Assembly (NCBI GenBank): GCA_950097015.1
Contig: CATNEN010000039.1
Span: forward strand, 13,300,501 to 13,364,500
Length of the DNA stretch: 64,000 bases
Source: Macrostomum hystrix
Taxonomy: Eukaryota > Platyhelminthes > Macrostomidae
Reading direction: 5' to 3'
Shown here: positions 38,330 through 49,400 of the stretch, piece by piece
Position numbering within the stretch: the first letter of the stretch is position 1
Layout of the letters: each line of letters opens with the position of its first letter
The notes under the pieces: model-generated
The model's database searches: none
The model's input: the letters and a program-made list of their open reading frames with translations, nothing else
What the model was told of the DNA's origin: nothing
Program-made: the position numbers and the translations under genes

Positions 38330-38442
38330 AAGTTGTCGTGCTCAAGAACACATATAGTATACCTTGGGTGAAGATTCGAACTCTTGACCCCTTGGTCAGA
38401 ATTTCTAAGCTCTTACCTCTGGACTACAAGCTTTTATCTAGA
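38330..38442. mobile_element. tRNA-derived SINE fragment
   Basis: Read on minus, GTAGTCCAGAGGTAAGAGC resembles an internal promoter box A and GAGTTCGAATCTT a box B, spaced as in a tRNA. Next to it, GTGCTCAAGAACAC is typical of SINE bodies carrying the same core as family 1. It does not fold as an intact tRNA, so it is taken as SINE-derived. Confidence 0.55.
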
Positions 38443-39959
38443 TTATGAAGTAGGCCGTTTATTAACAGAAAAAATATTGTTTAGGCCTAACAGGCCTGAT
38501 TAGGCCTAATACATTTATCTCTTTTACATTCTCTGAGAATGTAAAATGTCATAGAAGAACTGTATGGACAACGTGTGTCCATTATATTTACATTTAATCT
38601 TACTGGCGAGCTTCTTTCACTTGAAAGTTATTTATTCCATGATTCTAAACTATGATTTAAGGATAGGAGCATGATCTTTGTCCAAACTAACATGTGCAAT
38701 ATAAATAGCAACTAGTTACAAAATCGAACAGTAAAATGAAGGATTTATGTAAACTGTTGAACAAATTTAAATGGACTTCATATTGCATCCAAAAAAGCAT
38801 AAATTTAGTAGCTGTTTTTGTTACTTACTTGACTCGTTTTTAATAAAATTTTAACTGAGTAGAGATGTAAATTGTTTTAATATTGTTTTGAAGAGTTAAA
38901 GATCTACTAGACAACCTGAGGTAAAAAATCTAGATATATATATATATATATATAATATTATATTTACAATTACATGTGTCTAACAGTAATCTCGTGACGC
39001 TCACGCACTGGCCAGGGGGCACAGTCAGAGCAGAAAAACACGCATACATTTCTTTTCAAAAAGACTCATAGTTCTAAGAATGATAGAATATAACAATAAT
39101 TACTGTACTTTCTGAGCTCATAATTAATAATCTTTTCAGAAAATTGTAACCTAGCGAAAAATTTCAATTATAGATAAATAATTAAAAGAACCAAGGTTAC
39201 ACCCGCCTCCCAAAAGTATAAGCTTTTGGAGCTTATACTTTGGTCTACCTGATGCTGGGGTGAATCACCTGGGGTTCGAGCCCCTGTTCAGCTGAAATTT
39301 GCACCTCTGCTCCGACCTCAAGTACTTCATCCGGCCGCATCACTACGAGAGAAGCTTCAAGGCCGTTGGTGGTGCAGAATCCGGAGGCAAGGCCGTGCGT
39401 CGTGTCAGGCGACGCCGCGCACGCAGTGTGTCAGTCGGCAAGGCATGTCGTGGTTCAGGCGACGATGCACGCCGTGGTTTGGGCGGCTCGGTACGTGCTG
39501 ACGCAACCGACACAGCAGCACCGTATTATTAACATTTGCACAGTCTTTCTTTTGTCCTTTGTCTTCGCGACATCAGTTGTGTAAAAATAGATGTGCGAGC
39601 GTATTTTTGACCCAGAATAGCTGTGCATTAGACATCCAAGGGGACGCAAGAAATTATATGAAATTTAGATTTTTAACTGGGAAATATGTGTCAAATAAAT
39701 TGTACAATGAGATACAGTCCATGCCAACTGCACTCTCCCTTTGCATGTTGCAAAATGTAAAATAATTGTACATATAATTGTCAGAAAATTGACACTTCTT
39801 ACTTTAAATTTTTTTTTAAAATACAGCAACAAAGTAAAATATTATGCAGGTAGTATTTAAGCAACTGAGCATAGGGACATTTCAAACTGATTCAAACTGC
39901 TGGATGGAGCTAACAACGGCAGCGCCACGCGTGTGAGCCCGTGTGAGGGGGCGGCGAGT

Positions 39960-40510
39960 CGACCAGCTCTACTTCGATGACGCGCGCTCCTGGCAACCAG
40001 CCGGAGCCTCGATGCTTGCGCGGCCAAACTGCAGCCCGCCTTGAATGCCGTCCACCAATGGTGCCAGAAGTGGAAGGTGGAGCTCAGCGCCATGGTATGT
40101 GGGTCTGTGGCACTTTCACACTGGATCCCCATGAGACCAACGGCAAGAAGAAGGTGGACCTGAAATCGGGGACCAACCGCTCTTATTCGATCCGGCGCCC
40201 TGCTACTTGGGTTTGTGGCTGGACGGCCAGCTCACCTTCAACGTCCAGGCGGCCGACGTCGCCCATTGGCTGCCCTGGCCAGCCGCAGCAACGAGGCCGA
40301 TCAACAGACCATGGGGGCCGTCTACGTCGGCACAGTCCGGGCCGTCGCTGATTACGCCTCTGGCACCTGGCTCTGCAGCCCGTCGACCCGCGATTCCATT
40401 GAGCGTCAACAAGTTGCCTGCGTCAGGATCGTCACGGGACGCGTCACGTCACTGACTCGCGCAGCGTCATCCGCCTCGCCTCGCTTCGAACTAGCTGATG
40501 CACCGAACTG
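39960..40510 (+). mobile_element. Degenerate non-LTR retrotransposon (RT C-terminal part)
   Basis: GC-rich plus-strand segment unlike its AT-rich surroundings. Broken frames give AAKLQPALNAVHQWCQKWKV, then GLWLDGQLTFNVQAADVA, then VGTVRAVADYASGTWLCSP and ERQQVACVRIVTG, the order found at the end of the reverse transcriptase of R1/Jockey-type LINEs. Several frameshifts and a stop separate them; the catalytic YxDD core is not preserved. Confidence 0.7.
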
Positions 40511-40843
40511 CCAGGTTGAAATGTTGGAGTGGTGCATTTCTGAAATTTCGATGCCTACTTCGCATTAAGCAAAAATTAAATCAATCAGAGATATTTACCT
40601 TAGTGCGCACTTAAACTTAAAGTGCGCGATGGTAAAAACGGCAGATGGAAGGCATGTACGCATAATTATATGCGTAGCATAATTATTATGAGTACAATTA
40701 TACGCATATGCGCTTTTCGTCTATAAAATAATAAAAAGGCGCTTTCATCTCAACAGTTCTTGAGTTCCACAGCATAGTTTGTTTAGTCATAACAGTCGAA
40801 TCTCCGTTAATAAAGATCAGTTTGACATCATTGTCCAACAGCT
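40511..40843. other. Intergenic spacer / 3' flank of WSC gene
   Basis: No gene seen. It probably contains the 3' UTR of the minus-strand WSC gene. Confidence 0.45.
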
Positions 40844-41466
40844 TCACAGCTTGGTCCAGACCCACTGGCTCTGGTTAGCGACCCCGCTGGGCACAGCGAA
40901 GAACCGCATGAGGTGGCACATCCGGACAGCCTCGACGAATGCGCAGACGAGGCAGTCAGGGCGGCGGTGGCAGGCGGAAGCGCACTCGATGTCACTGAAG
41001 GCGGTCTCGCTGTATAGTGTGTCGAGTAGCCAGCAGACACGGATATGCATGCATCGGCCTGGAAGCCATGAGCTGCTTCGACATTGTAGGACCAGCTGAG
41101 GGACGAATTAGAAAATTGGAAACTCATAATTGGACTTAAAACATTTAGTTCATTCTCTTTACTCACACTGTGAGTAGTTGTTCTCATAAATGGAGTTCCT
41201 TGAGCTACTGCCGCACTTCAGGGATGAGTTCCAATTGCAGGGACTAGAGCAGCCGCTGGCTGGTGCAGCTCCCAATGAGCCGTAGGTCGAGTCGCAGGCG
41301 CAGTATCCTTGTGACTGCGTCCCAAAGTAGCGAAATCGTCCGTAGGAGCAGATCCGGCTGCACAGCTCGAGTGTCAGCAGCTGTCCAGGAGCCATTTTCA
41401 GGACAAAAGTCACTGAATGTGAAGTATGGCCCAAAGCTGAGCACATTCTGCAGTCCAAGCAGGTCC
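40844..41466 (-). CDS. WSC-domain protein with cysteine-rich C-terminus (two 3' exons)
   Basis: Minus strand. Exon 41,167-41,466 (300 bp, phase 1 at both ends) encodes a WSC-like module: LLTLELCSRICSYGRFRYFG, then GYCACDSTYGSLG, CSSPCNWNSSLKCGS and NSIYENNY. WSC modules bind carbohydrate in extracellular proteins. Donor CAGT/GTGAGT at 41,167. A last exon from about 41,053 to the TGA at 40,844-40,846 joins in phase and encodes ETAFSDIECASACHRRPDCL, VRMCHLMRFF and SQWVWTKL, which has PAN/apple-like cysteine spacing. That exon's acceptor (CTTCCAG) has a weak pyrimidine tract. Upstream exons and the signal peptide were not found. The symmetric phase-1 exon is typical of shuffled extracellular domains. 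Confidence 0.58.
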
Positions 41467-42799
41467 CTGTTGGCATTTGTACCTTTAGCTTTTCTAGCTT
41501 TATTGACTGGTACACTCACAACCAGTACAACGTGACGCCCTCAGCGAGGCAGAAAATTACTCTTACTCACTTTAGTCCTGAGTGACACAATCTAAATCTG
41601 ATTCTGAGTGTTTGAGATTAATACAAAGAGACATTGCTTTAAACTGCTATGAAAATATAGCTGAACTAACAAGAGACCATGGCTAAAAGAACAATTAATA
41701 TAAGAATCACATAATACGACTATTAAATTATGTTACATTTCATTTTTAATATTCTGTGACGACACTTTATTTACTCGCGCTTCAGTCCACCAAAGCCTTC
41801 AACTGAGATTTTGATGAGACGGTGGGTCCGATTGAAAAAGATAGTTTTCTGTCTGCTCTACTGTCAGTAGAGCTACACTAATGCGAGTTTTATTTTGTAC
41901 TTTGTTTGAAAAAAATTGCGGAAAATGGCCTCAATAAAATAGAACTTTGCCGGCTTTGCAGTGCGCTAAAGTACAACTTGGTGAAGAAAGTGATACGGAA
42001 TAACCGGTTAAGAGTTGTTTGATTACATTCTCCCAGCTGTGTAATAATCTTTGTGCAAATTCATACCTGTCAGGAATATATTACAAAGCCGTAAGCTAAA
42101 CAGCTCAATATTAATGTTAGTAATGGTATTTTTGGTCAATCTGGTTATTGATAGCTCAGAGAAGGCAATAAAAAAGCGGGTCTCTAGAGTACAATGTCAA
42201 CCAACGGGGCAGACAAGTCGCGTGTACACCTGTGCTCAGCAATATGGAATGATACGTGGGTGCTCAGAAAGTGCACTGTTTAAGGTTGGTCAAATTATTA
42301 CTTTTAAAGCAAGAAATCTTGAGAAAAAAGATCTCAAGATTGCTGAACACTCCAAACACCACAGAACCGTAGATAATACGCTCGTACATTCCAAACACAA
42401 CAGAACCGTAGATAATACATTCCAAACACAACAGAACCGTAGATAATACATTCCAAACACATCAGAACCGTAGATAATACATTCCAAACACAACAGAACC
42501 GTAGATAATGCATTCAAAACACATCAGAAAAGACGATTGAACATTCTAAACACATTAAACCTCAATATTTCTGAACATCACAAGCACATCTGACCTCATG
42601 ATTAAACATTCAAAGCACGCGGGATTCCGAGGTAGAAGACTATTACTTCCTTCGATTGGTTAAAGTGCAACCAGAAGTTTTAGTTTATTAAAAATATACA
42701 AGAAAAATACAGCTGACTTTAGTTCTTTAGTTCTTATAGTTCTGCTGACTTTAAGAATCACATTGTACATTTTTTAATTGTTTCAAATTCATGTGGAAA
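41467..42799. other. Intergenic between WSC gene and TRPC 3' end
   Basis: Probably holds the missing 5' exons of the WSC gene and the TRPC 3' UTR. A plus-strand frame of 131 codons at 42,051-42,446 has a hydrophobic stretch (ILMLVMVFLVNLVI) and three cysteines but runs into a short tandem repeat. I do not call it a gene. Confidence 0.45.
42345..42540. repeat. Short ~31-bp tandem repeat
   Basis: About six imperfect units containing CATTCCAAACACAACAGAAC and GTAGATAATA. Confidence 0.85.
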
Positions 42800-42985
42800 T
42801 CACACCAAGTCACTTCGCCTCTCTGCCACAGCGCTAGCAGGTGAGGCAGACGCAATGGCAGCAACGGCAGCAGCAGCAGCCTCTTCCTCTGATGCGAAGT
42901 CGACCTGTGGCAATCTGGCCACAGGATGTGGCGGCTGATGCTGCTGCTGCAGTTGCTGCTGCTGCTGCTGCTGATGCTGATGCTG

Positions 42986-43016
<31 letters not shown>

Positions 43017-43017
43017 A

Positions 43018-43088
<71 letters not shown>

Positions 43089-43407
43089 TGTCTAGCTAGC
43101 TCGACAGCGCTGAGCGTAAGTTCAACCGACGAAGCAGAAGCCGCCTGCCATTGGGCTGTCGGCCGATGCAAGGGAGAAGAAGGCCCGTCCGAGAATTCGA
43201 CGTGATGCGGCGGCACCGCGAGGCTTCCATTGCCGACAACAAACCCGACGCCATTGTTGTTGTTGTTGTTGTTGCTATTGACAACCAGTCCAGTGGCGCC
43301 TGTTACCAGTTGCTCTTCATTGAATCCGTCATAAGCTGCGCCTGCGCCACGGCTGCCGAGCCGTCTGCTCTGCATCGTGCGCTTGCTGCCGCGGCGACGC
43401 AGCTTGG
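42800..43407 (-). CDS. TRPC exon, C-terminal polyQ tail
   Basis: Acceptor TTCATTTCAG above 43,407; stop TGA at 42,800-42,802. It encodes a basic stretch ([16 protein letters not shown]), poly-Asn, then a CAG/CTG tract at about 42,938-43,090 giving about 26 uninterrupted Gln followed by mixed Gln/His/Leu, then an Ala-rich end. Not conserved in the family; likely disordered and length-variable. Confidence 0.88.
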
Positions 43408-46400
43408 CTGAAATGAACAGGTAGACAGTTTCCTAGCTGTTAGACAGTTCCCTAGCTGTCAGACAGTTCCCTAGCTGTTAGACAGTTCCCTAGCTGTTAG
43501 ACAGTTTCCTAGCTGTCAGACAGTTTCCTAGCTGTCAGACAGTTCCCTAGCTGTTAGACAGTTTCCTAGCTGTTAGACAGTTTCCTAGCTGTTAGACAGT
43601 TTCCTAGCTGTTAGACAGTTCCCTAGCTGTTAGACAGTTTCCTAGCTGTTAGACAGTTTCCTAGCTGTTAGACAGTTTCCTAGCTGTTAGACAGTTTCCT
43701 AGCTGTTAGACAGTTTCCTAGCTGTTAGACAGTTTCCTAGCTGTTAGACAGTTTCCTAGCTGTCAGACAGTTTCCTAGCTGTTAGACAGTTTCCTAGCTG
43801 TCAGACAGTTTCCTAGCTGTCAGACAGTTTCCTAGCTGTTAGACAGTTCCCTAGCTGCTAGACAGTTTCCTAGCTGTTAGACAGTTTCCTAGCTGTTAGA
43901 CAGTTCCCTAGCTGTTAGACAGTTCCCTAACTGTTAGACAGTTCCCTAGCTGTTAGACAGTTCCCTAGCTGTTAGACAATTCCCTAGCTGTTAGACAGTT
44001 CCCTAGCTGTTAGACAATTCCCTAGCTGTTAGACAGTTTCCTAGCTGTTAGACAGTTCCCTAGCTGTTAGACAGTTAAATCTACCTGCCAACTAAAAATC
44101 TACCTGCCAACTAAAAATCTACCTGCCAACTAAAAATCTACCTGCAACTAAAAATCTACCTGCCAACTAAAAATCTACCTGCCGACTAAAAATCTACCTG
44201 CCAACTAAAAATCTACCTGCCAACTAAAAATCTACCTGACATTTAATAATCTACCCGTGGCCTAAAAACCTACCCGCAATCTAAAAATATAAAATCTACC
44301 TGTCTTTTTTCATCTACCTGCCATCTAAAATCTACCTACTATTTACCTATCTACGAGCTCGTATCTGCCATCTGGCACCTGCCTGCCCTGGGCATAGCTG
44401 TCCGTACTCTAAAAATCGACTCGAGTCTAAGGTCCTCTGCTCCACCCCCAGAGTGTCCAACTCACTGGCCCTCTGCTGAGTATAGGCCGGTGTCTTCATG
44501 CCGTTGGTACGCAGAATTTCCAATAGTTCAAATCTGAACGCCGAAATGTCGCCCTTGATTTCGTTCAGATCGTCCTCAGTAACGCCCTGCTTCTCGTCCG
44601 AGCGCATCCGTGCCATCAGGTAGCGCTTGACCAGGTCACGCATCACGGCCTGTGAACAGGTGGATAACTTTATAGATGGACAGGTAGATAGGTAGACAGG
44701 TAGAAAAGTAGAATTGAAAAAAGTAGACAGGTAGACAATAGGAGAGATTAGAAATTAGCACATAAGGAAGCATGCACAAAACGCATGGACACCTCACCTG
44801 GTATCTTGCTTCTCGCTCATTAATCTTCTTAACGACTTTCTGCAAACAAGAATTTTTGTGAGTCATTAAAATCAGTTTTAATTTCACTAATCGCCCAATT
44901 GTGAGAAATCGAGCCGTCTCCATAGCAACAAAGGTGATACGAGCTATTTACCCGAATGCTGTGCCACTTGCTGCGTTGGTGCCGTTTGGAGCATATGAAC
45001 AGGCGGTCCCTAAGCCAGGCTAATGCGTAGAGCAGCGACTTTGGACTGGGTATAATGTTGAACGGCGCTGGCAAAGTGGCTCCCTCCTCGAAGTAGCTGA
45101 TCCACAGCTTGCTCCGGGCGAATTTCCACTCCGTGTCCGCTTGAGCCTGCGACAAGAAAGTTGCTATTTTTAGAAACATTTTTCGGGAAATCCCCTTTTG
45201 ACATTCAATCCCTGCCCGTAATCGACCTTATCCAATTAAATACTGAAGTTGCTATTTTTAGAAAAATAGGGAAATCTTAACTTTGACCTTCTACAACCCT
45301 AGCCATTTAAGTCAATTGAACTCTGAAGTTTCTAGTTTTGTTAAAAAAAAGAGAATAACTTTCTTATCTTCCACAAAACCCCAGTCACGTGACTAGCCTC
45401 AGCCAATCAAAATTAGCGCCCCAATATCAAAAGAGAAGAATTGAAAACTAACTTCAGTAAACGACACACTTTCTTGTTACTTAAAGCAGCATCTAACAGC
45501 AGTAGCAGAATTTGTTTTACTCACAGCAATGTACTCATAGCTGCAGTTCATCATGGCGATGAGCATGTTAAGTAGGACTATGAAGGTTATCGCACAGAAC
45601 GCGCCAAACATCAGCTTGCCTGGATGGAAAAATTGGTGCGGTATCTTCGCTACTATAGTTATTCATATTTCCATATTTTTATCCTCGAGAAAGAAAGTGA
45701 ACTCCTCGGTGCTTTAACTTATTCGGCTATAAATGGTATGCCAGCATTAGCTGAGTTATAATATTTATTCTCTAATCTCTTTCTTGCGTAGCAATTCAGC
45801 ACCGTGTTGAATTCAGGCCGCAGTTGCTGGAAATTTATTTATAGACATTGCATAACTGCTGGCCCTAGACCTTATTCAGTTACACAAAGTGATAGAAGAT
45901 AAATAGACCGTGGCTATAACTGCAGATCCTGTGGACATTATTGTAGCTAAACATTTTCAGGCCCAAGCAGGTGACAATAATGAATCGGAGAACTGTTAGC
46001 ATTGCGGCGCTGGTTCTGACAGCGAGTCTGTTGCCTTCTGTTCTCGCAGTGAGTGATTCATAGCTCTGAACTTTTCCTGAATTCTCAATAATTATATAAT
46101 TCGTACTTATAATTGTTTCAGGGAGCGACATTCTTTTTAAGGTTGGATGAGTTTGAGAACTACGAAGGCCTTTTAAGCAGCCATTTCAAATGCGACGGTG
46201 GAAGACCGTGCGATCCGAAGTTTAATATTGATGTCAGAGGCGGCTGGTGAGTTAAACTTTAACTTCAACTAACTCAATTGTGTGGGCATCTCAAGCTTCA
46301 GCTTAATGGTGATCCATTTCTCCCTGTTCCCTGAAGTGGTAGCTTGCTGAAGGTTTAGGGGGATGTAGCTTGTTGAAAGTTCAGAAGGATGTAGCTTGCT

Positions 46401-49400
46401 GAAGTTTCAGGTGACTGGTAGCTTGCTGAAGGTTCAGGTGACTGGTAGCTTGCTGAAGGTTCAGGTGACTGGTAGCTTGCTGAAGTTTCAGGTGACTGGT
46501 AGCTTGCTGAAGTTTCAGGTGACTGGTAGCTTGCTGAAGTTTCAGGTGACTGGTAGCTTGCTGAAGTTTCAGGTGACTGGTAGCTTGCTGAAGTTTCAGG
46601 TGACTGGTAGCTTGCTGAAGTTTCAGGTGACTGGTAGCTTGCTGAAGTTTCAGGTGACTGGTAGCTTGCTGAAGTTTCAGGTGACTGGTAGCTTGCTGAA
46701 GTTTCAGGTGACTGGTAGCTTGCTGAAGTTTCAGGTGACTGGTAGCTTGCTGAAGGTTCAAGTGACTAGTAGCTTGCTGAAGTTTCAGGTGACTGGTAGC
46801 TTGCTGAAGGTTCAAGTGACTGGTAGCTTGCTGAAGGTTCAAGTGACTGGTAGCTTGCTGAAGGTTCAGAAGGATGTAGCTTGTTGAAAGTTCAGAAGGA
46901 TGTAGCTTGCTGAAGGTTCAGGTGACTGGTAGCTTGCTGAAGGTTCAAGTGACTGGTAGCTTGCTGAAGGTTCAGAAGGATGTAGCTTGCTGAAGGTTCA
47001 GAAGGATGTAGCTTGCTGAAGGTTCAGAAGGATGTAGCTTGCTGAAGGTTCAGAAGGATGTAGCTTGCTGAAGGTTCAGAAGGATGTAGCTTGCTGAAGG
47101 TTCAGAAGGATGTAGCTTGCTGAAGGTTCAGAAGGATGTAGCTTGCTGAAGGTTCAGAAGGATGTAGCTTGCTGAAGGTTCAGGTGACGGTTCAGGCATG
47201 TGTTAAAAATGTTTTACTATAATTGTCAAATCTTGTAGGGGTGTTGATACAAAATTGTCAGACTGCATCGTGGACAAGAACCATATCCTGTTTGGAAACA
47301 CCATTGGTACTGTACTGCCTAATCCACTGACCTATACGATGGAGATTACGTCGGTGAGTTGCTTTGCTTGTACGTAACATTGTATGCGCACATCGCTAAT
47401 CTCTGCCTAATTTTCCTTTCCATCCTTAAGTTCCCGGTTCACATCGACATCCGGGTGAAGGATTGCCTTTTCGAAGAGGCGGGCGACGATATCGCCGACT
47501 TCTACGTGTCACTCTCTGACCTTCCCGCGCCATTCCTCAATAGCGAGATAATCGACTCACACAGCGACTCAGACAGGATTAGAAAGCTGGAGTTGCATTC
47601 AATGCCACCAGCTCCAATGTCAATCAAGTAAGTTGACTTGAGAGCCCCTTAAAATATTTTATTAAGAAACTGAAAATTCAGGTTGTCTTAGCTACTGAAG
47701 GTTAACGAGGATGTAGCTTGCTGAAGTTTCAGGTTACGGGTTAGCTTGATGAAGGTTCAGGTAACGGGTTAGCTTGCTGAAGGTTCAGGTTACGTGCTAG
47801 CTTGCTGAAGGTTCAGGTGAAGGGTTAGCTTGCTAAAGGTTCAGGTGACGGGTAGCTTGCTGAAGGTTCAGGTAACGGGTTAGCTTGCTGAAGGTTCAGG
47901 TAACGGGTTAGCTTGCTGAAGGTTCAGGTAACGGGTTAGCTTGCTGAAGGCTCAGGTGAAGGGTTAGCTTGCTAAAGGTTCAGGTGAAGGGTTAGCTTGC
48001 TAAAGGTTCAGGTGACGGGTAGCTTGCTGAAGGTTCAGGTAACGGGTTAGCTCGCTGAAGGTTTAGGTAACGGGTTAGCTTGCTGAAGGTTCAGCTTACG
48101 GGTTAGCTTGATGAAGGTTCAGGTAACGGGTTAGCTCGCTGAAGGTTTAGGTAACGGGTTAGCTTGCTGAAGGTTTAGGTAACGGGTTAGCTTGCTGAAG
48201 GTTCAGGTAACGGGTTAGCTTGATGAAGGTTCAGGTAACGGGTTAGCTTGATGAAGGTTCAGGTAACGGGTTAGCTTGATGAAGGTTCAGGTAACGGGTT
48301 AGCTTGCTGAAGGTTCAGGTAACGGGTTAGCTTGCTGAAGGTTTAGGTAACGGGTTAGCTCGCTGAAGGTTTAGGTAACGGGTTAGCTTGCTGAAGGTTC
48401 AGGTTACGGGTTAGCTTGATGAAGGTTCAGGTAACGGGTTAGCTCGCTGAAGGTTTAGGTAACGGGTTAGCTTGCTGAAGGTTCAGGTAACGGGTTAGCT
48501 TGCTGAAGGTTCAGGTGACGGGTTAGCTTGCTGAAGGTTCAGGTGACGGGTTAGCTTGCTGAAGGTTCAGGAAGATGTTAGGTGTTGCTTTCTGTAGGTT
48601 AATGAGGCTGTATCCTACTGCAGGTTCAGGAGGGAAGTATTACTGAAGGTTCACTCAAATGAAGTTTGCTCTCAGTTGTCAACGACCGCTCAGTATTTTT
48701 CCCTGTTGCCACCCAGACTTCGAGTCTCAGTTTGGCAGCGATGCGACTTGAATTACTATGGTCGATTGTGCGACACGTTTTGCATGGCTCGGATACCTGG
48801 CTACGTTTGCGACCTCAGCGGAATTTTAAGATGCGTCTCTCCAGGTGTGGAAATGGTTAACTGCGCGGTATTTTTGATGTCAATCCCGTCTTATTTTTAG
48901 TGTTGGTAAATCAGAAATTTGTATTGTATTAGTCAGGCGAATTATTTTCTCACACTGTTGTTTTAATTGTTCCCAAGCTAAACGGACAATGTTGATTTGT
49001 GTCGCCAGGCTTATGCGGAGGAGAAGTGGCAACAAGCACGACGACAAAGCCGACTTCAACATCAACACAGTCGTCCACATCGACAGTAGTTTCAACGAGT
49101 ACTACTTCAAAGACATCTAGCCTAGCGTTGTCGACTGTCAAATCGTCAACAAAAAGTCCGATTAACTCGACGCCTTCGGTTTCCATGGCAACTACCTCGT
49201 CAGCGCTGTCAACAATAGCGGCGGTCGTTTCAGTTCCAAAAATTAAAAATCCAAAACGGCAACCAAACAGCACCATTGATGCTGCTCAAACCAATGACGG
49301 CGGCCCAGGGAGCATTTTGAGCTCACCTCTGCACCTGCTGCTAATGCTGATTCTGGGCCTGGTTCTCAGTGCGGGCATAACAATTTGGGCCGTTCTCTGC

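Larger units (their letters stand above)
37131..39959. other. Intergenic, repeat-derived, AT-rich
   Basis: No gene recognised. Contains SINE-like pieces (listed separately), a short TA tract at about 38,935-38,953, a box-B-like GGGGTTCGAGCCCC at about 39,270, and a GC-rich stretch at 39,310-39,530 whose 77-codon plus-strand frame is arginine-rich with no recognisable domain. Confidence 0.6.

Noticed and set aside
39299-39584. Arg-rich plus-strand open frames
   Set aside because: GC-rich repeat-like segment next to SINE-like sequence; overlapping frames equally open; no recognisable domain.
42051-42446. Plus-strand frame with hydrophobic start and three cysteines
   Set aside because: Runs into a tandem repeat; no family resemblance; initiation and splice context unclear. 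Could be revisited with RNA data.
42841-43095. Plus-strand poly-Ala/Asp frame opposite the TRPC polyQ
   Set aside because: Antisense shadow of the CAG/CTG tract; the minus frame joins the TRPC exon with correct phase.
46381-46887. Open frames of LQQATSHLK and LLKFQVTGS repeats in DSL intron 2
   Set aside because: 27-bp minisatellite read in frame; it lies inside an intron defined by good splice sites and conserved flanking exons.
48676-48900. Single open exon from 48,676 to 48,900 including the DSL domain
   Set aside because: Upstream 40 bp is a pyrimidine-rich acceptor region and the downstream part ends in a stop; phase matching supports 48,717-48,844 instead.
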